From the NCBI GenBank assembly GCA_021821235.1, contig JAKACS010000128.1, forward strand, positions 1-7,896: a stretch of DNA of 7,896 bases, read 5' to 3'. Below, in pieces: positions 6,164 to 7,896 of the stretch. The DNA comes from Bacillota bacterium (GTDB lineage: Bacteria; Bacillota; Bacilli; Bacillales_B; DSM-18226). A program made the position numbers and the translations under genes. A model generated the notes under the pieces. That model worked only from the letters and a program-made list of their open reading frames with translations. It was not told the origin of the DNA and made no database searches. Within the stretch, counting starts at the first letter, position 1. Every line of letters begins with the position of its first letter.

Positions 6164-6220
6164 GGCTGTTGATTCCCGCTCCAGTCGTTTGCTCTCTGCG
6201 AGGCGGGCGGTGAGCCTTCT
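6164..6220. repeat. Dispersed intergenic repeat, diverged copy
   Basis: The segment runs from GGCTGTTGATTCCCGCTCC to GGCGGGCGGTGAGCCTTCT. From memory, it resembles a family of GC-rich intergenic segments found many times in Bacillus genomes. Those read, on the other strand, as GGCTCACCGCCCGCC, then GCGGAAAGCGA, then TGGAGCGGAAATCAACAGC. The middle here is diverged. CCCGC (6175-6179) and GCGGG (6203-6207) can pair. No coding potential is visible. The copy number in this genome cannot be judged from the window. Confidence 0.6.
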
Positions 6221-6410
6221 GATATGAACGAAACTGTCAAGGCTCCCCCACCAAATTTAGTATCTTGATTACCGAAACAGCCTTTTTGTTTATTGTTAAA
6301 CCTGACAATCGGACATTAGGAAAGTCCTTAACGACCGTTTTGGGCTCCATATCTCGATTTTCCCACAATCGAAAAAAAGGGCAACATAAACATATAAATG
6401 TTGATATGAT
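6221..6410. other. Intergenic stretch with a small ORF fragment, no supported gene
   Basis: Together with 6037-6163 this forms the rest of the gap between sigY and iadA. The minus frame 6350-6237 encodes 37 residues (MEPKTVVKDFPNVRLSGL at its start, ending LVGEP) without a good ribosome binding site. It may be a gene or repeat remnant. An imperfect inverted repeat joins 6209-6218 with 6239-6252 (GGTG-AGCCTT against AAGGCT, four unpaired C, CACC). A 6-bp TCGATT/AATCGA hairpin lies near 6354-6372. Bases 6037-6163 are AT-rich and show nothing definite. Confidence 0.4.
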
Positions 6411-6453
6411 AAAAAAGGTGACCCTTCTACTATAGAAGGCGCTCACCTTTTTT
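6411..6453 (-). terminator. Long bidirectional Rho-independent terminator after iadA
   Basis: An 11-bp outer stem (AAAAAAGGTGA at 6411-6421, TCACCTTTTTT at 6443-6453) is continued by a 7-bp inner stem (CCTTCTA at 6423-6429, TAGAAGG at 6433-6439). A small internal bulge separates the two, and the loop is 3 bases. A-runs and T-runs flank it on both strands, so it works either way. It lies 24 bases beyond the iadA stop and serves iadA. Confidence 0.93.
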
Positions 6454-6477
6454 GAGAACTGTTGACTGGCTAATCCA

Positions 6478-7659
6478 TTAATCTTCGTCCTCGAAAGTTC
6501 CCTTTACAATCGCCCGACCATTTTCGACCATTAATTGGCCAAGGGCAAAAACCGAATCAATTGTATAATCGGCCGCATTCAAAAGAACCAAATCGGCATC
6601 TTTTTCCTCTGCAATCGAGCCTTTTTGCTTTAATTTCAAAATGGTAGCGGGATTCTCTGTGATCACTTTAATCGCCGTTTCCAACGGAATCCCTTCCTCA
6701 ATAACAGCAGCACGTACTTCTTGATATAGGCTCGAAACCTTGCCAATCTTTAAACCAATCAAATCTCCATGTTCATTAAAGTCCGGCAAGCTTGCTTGGG
6801 CATCTGAGGTCAACGTAATTTGAGAAATTGGTACCCCTTCATTTAACATCGTTTTTAAGGCAAGGCTGCATTTAACTTCGCCTTCCTCTAAAAATTTCGG
6901 GATGGTGCTCGTCGTAAAATCAACATAACCACCTTTTTTAGCGTAGCGAATTCCGGCTGCAAACAAATGTGGGTTACGGTTAATATGTGTCGGATAGAAT
7001 TGCCTGATTGGAATATCGGTTTTTTCCACGACTTGTTCAATAACCTTTAAATGATCATGACTGTCGCCTACATGGATATTGACAACACCTGCTTTTCCGG
7101 AGAGAAGTCCGCCTATCCGTGCTGCAGACGCAATTTTGGCCATTTCTTCCCAAGTCGGTTGAGATGAGCGGTGGTCAGCAATTGCTACTTCACCGGCGCC
7201 AATAATTTTATCAATTAAAATAATGTCGTCTTCAATTTTACCGGTTAATGTTTTAAGAGGAACTTGGTAGGAACCTGTATGGATAAAACAGGAAATACCT
7301 TCTTCTTCAAGTGCTCTTGCTTTTGCGATTAAATTTGTCATCGTCCGTGTCGTTCCGTCTGTGCCGATAACACCGACGAGGGTGGTGACACCGGCTAAGG
7401 TGGCATCTGTCAGCTTGATTTCAGGGGTGCGCGTCCGGTAACTTCCTTCGCCGCCGCCTCCTGTAATATGTACGTGGGCATCGATGAACCCAGGGACAAC
7501 CAGCTTGCCAGCAGCATCGATCACCTTCATGTCAACAAAATTTTCCGGTATATCCAACTGATCAGCAATATAGCCGATTTTTTGATCAACAAGTAAAAGA
7601 TCTTTTTTTCCTAAATAGTTTGGTGCATGAATTTCGCCATTTTTAATAAGGGTTAACAC
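6478..7659 (-). CDS. iadA: Isoaspartyl (beta-aspartyl) dipeptidase, amidohydrolase superfamily
   Basis: A 393-residue metal-dependent hydrolase that cleaves beta-aspartyl dipeptides arising from isoaspartyl damage during protein turnover. Zinc-ligand motifs are in order: H62 and H64 (IDAHVH), then GGGGE with substrate-binding E71, Y131, H196 (NIHVGDS), H225 with R228 (PTHINR), and catalytic D286 (TLTSDA). These align with E. coli IadA H68/H70, E77, Y137, H201, H230/R233 and D285, as I recall them. The residue aligned with the bridging carbamyl-lysine K162 is E157 (GAGEVAIADHR). The GTG at 7659 is the start: GAAGGAAGGGG lies 8 bases upstream and the promoter -10 is at 7691-7696. A start at 7701 would precede the transcript. 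The C-terminus KGTFEDED resembles other IadA proteins. The gene is monocistronic, with its own promoter and terminator. Confidence 0.93.
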   Translation of the reverse strand: MLTLIKNGEIHAPNYLGKKDLLLVDQKIGYIADQLDIPENFVDMKVIDAAGKLVVPGFIDAHVHITGGGGEGSYRTRTPEIKLTDATLAGVTTLVGVIGTDGTTRTMTNLIAKARALEEEGISCFIHTGSYQVPLKTLTGKIEDDIILIDKIIGAGEVAIADHRSSQPTWEEMAKIASAARIGGLLSGKAGVVNIHVGDSHDHLKVIEQVVEKTDIPIRQFYPTHINRNPHLFAAGIRYAKKGGYVDFTTSTIPKFLEEGEVKCSLALKTMLNEGVPISQITLTSDAQASLPDFNEHGDLIGLKIGKVSSLYQEVRAAVIEEGIPLETAIKVITENPATILKLKQKGSIAEEKDADLVLLNAADYTIDSVFALGQLMVENGRAIVKGTFEDED

Positions 7660-7690
7660 CGAACAATCCCCTTCCTTCAAAAATAATTCT

Positions 7691-7719
7691 ATTATACACA
7701 ATGCTGACGTTCAAAACAA
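7691..7719 (-). promoter_or_regulatory. Sigma-A promoter of iadA
   Basis: On the minus strand TTGTTT (7714-7719) and TATAAT (7691-7696) are spaced by exactly 17 bases. The start point would be near 7684, giving a leader of about 25 bases before the GTG. Immediately upstream (7717-7739) a minus-strand hairpin AAAAGC-CGGGGCC-GCGTTTT followed by T bases may be the weak terminator of a gene beyond the window. Confidence 0.7.
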
Positions 7720-7749
7720 AAAACGCGGCCCCGGCTTTTCTGCCATGAA

Positions 7750-7775
7750 GGGTATTTTATGCCCAATATAGGCAT
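7750..7775. repeat. Two mutually exclusive small hairpins
   Basis: GGGTAT (7750-7755) can pair with ATGCCC (7759-7764, one wobble). ATGCC (7759-7763) can instead pair with GGCAT (7771-7775). They share one arm. No gene within the window is downstream on the + strand, and the iadA promoter lies beyond them on the minus strand, so no role is apparent. Confidence 0.35.
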
Positions 7776-7796
7776 GATACGGTTAAAACGGACATG

Positions 7797-7896
7797 ATGA
7801 ACAGCTCTTATTGACCGTTCCTAACCAGTTTCCCGCTCATCGGGCTCTATGAACAGCTCTTATTGACCGTTCCTAACCAGTTTCCCGCTCATCGGG
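7797..7896. repeat. 52-bp tandem direct repeat, running off the window edge
   Basis: The unit starting ATGAACAGCTCTTATTGACC at 7797 recurs at 7849. The first 48 bases of the second copy, all that is visible, are identical to the first. Each unit holds a small hairpin CCCG-CTCAT-CGGG (7832-7844 and 7884-7896). Because the whole unit repeats without variable spacers it is not a CRISPR. Bases 7776-7796 show nothing else. Confidence 0.93.

Noticed and set aside
6034..6240. Minus-strand 68-codon frame upstream of sigY
   Set aside because: Reads through the dispersed repeat and into the sigma-Y promoter, with no conserved features seen.
7660..7701. Longer iadA start adding 14 residues
   Set aside because: It would begin upstream of the predicted -10 element, while the GTG at 7659 has an excellent ribosome binding site.
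7797..7896. CRISPR array
   Set aside because: The entire 52-bp unit is repeated exactly, leaving no variable spacers, and no cas gene is near.

Overview
The window looks like a chromosomal segment of a spore-forming Bacillaceae (Bacillus sensu lato). The evidence is an alpha/beta-type small acid-soluble spore protein, a YheC/YheD-type endospore coat-associated ATP-grasp protein, a MsmX-type sugar-importer ATPase with an upstream cre site, a SigY-type ECF sigma-factor operon, purine-rich ribosome binding sites, and many GTG/TTG-capable starts. I see no phage, transposase, CRISPR or defence gene.

Layout. (1) Bases 1-1003 hold the 3' part of a YheC/YheD coat-associated gene, closed by a hairpin terminator. 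(2) Bases 1042-3300 hold a PucR/CdaR-type regulator (YxkF-like) and msmX, both on + and each with its own terminator. A perfect cre match lies between them. (3) Bases 3314-3646 hold a small cysteine-rich zinc-ribbon protein on the minus strand. (4) Bases 3806-4123 hold the SASP gene with a sigma-G-like -10 and a strong terminator. (5) Bases 4180-4925 hold an NAD(P)-binding SDR-type protein. (6) Bases 6036 down to 4915 hold a minus-strand operon sigY-yxlC-yxlD with overlapping reading frames and a sigma-Y-like promoter of its own. Its last gene runs tail-to-tail into the SDR gene with an 11-base overlap. (7) Bases 6037-6477 are intergenic and hold a dispersed-repeat-like segment, an ORF fragment and a long bidirectional terminator. 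(8) Bases 7719 down to 6478 hold isoaspartyl dipeptidase iadA with its promoter. (9) The right edge holds small hairpins and a 52-bp tandem repeat that continues past the window.

How the genes relate. YheC/D and SASP belong to the spore. MsmX energises several sugar ABC importers, and its upstream cre site suggests carbon-catabolite control. sigY with its two membrane partners forms a self-contained autoregulatory module, and the ABC exporter genes found at its end in Bacillus subtilis are absent here. The rest are independent metabolic or hypothetical genes. The region is mostly ordinary core or near-core genome. The points most worth a second look are the shortened sigY operon, a Glu at the usual carbamyl-lysine position of IadA, the uncharacterised zinc-ribbon protein, and the repeat-rich intergenic stretches.
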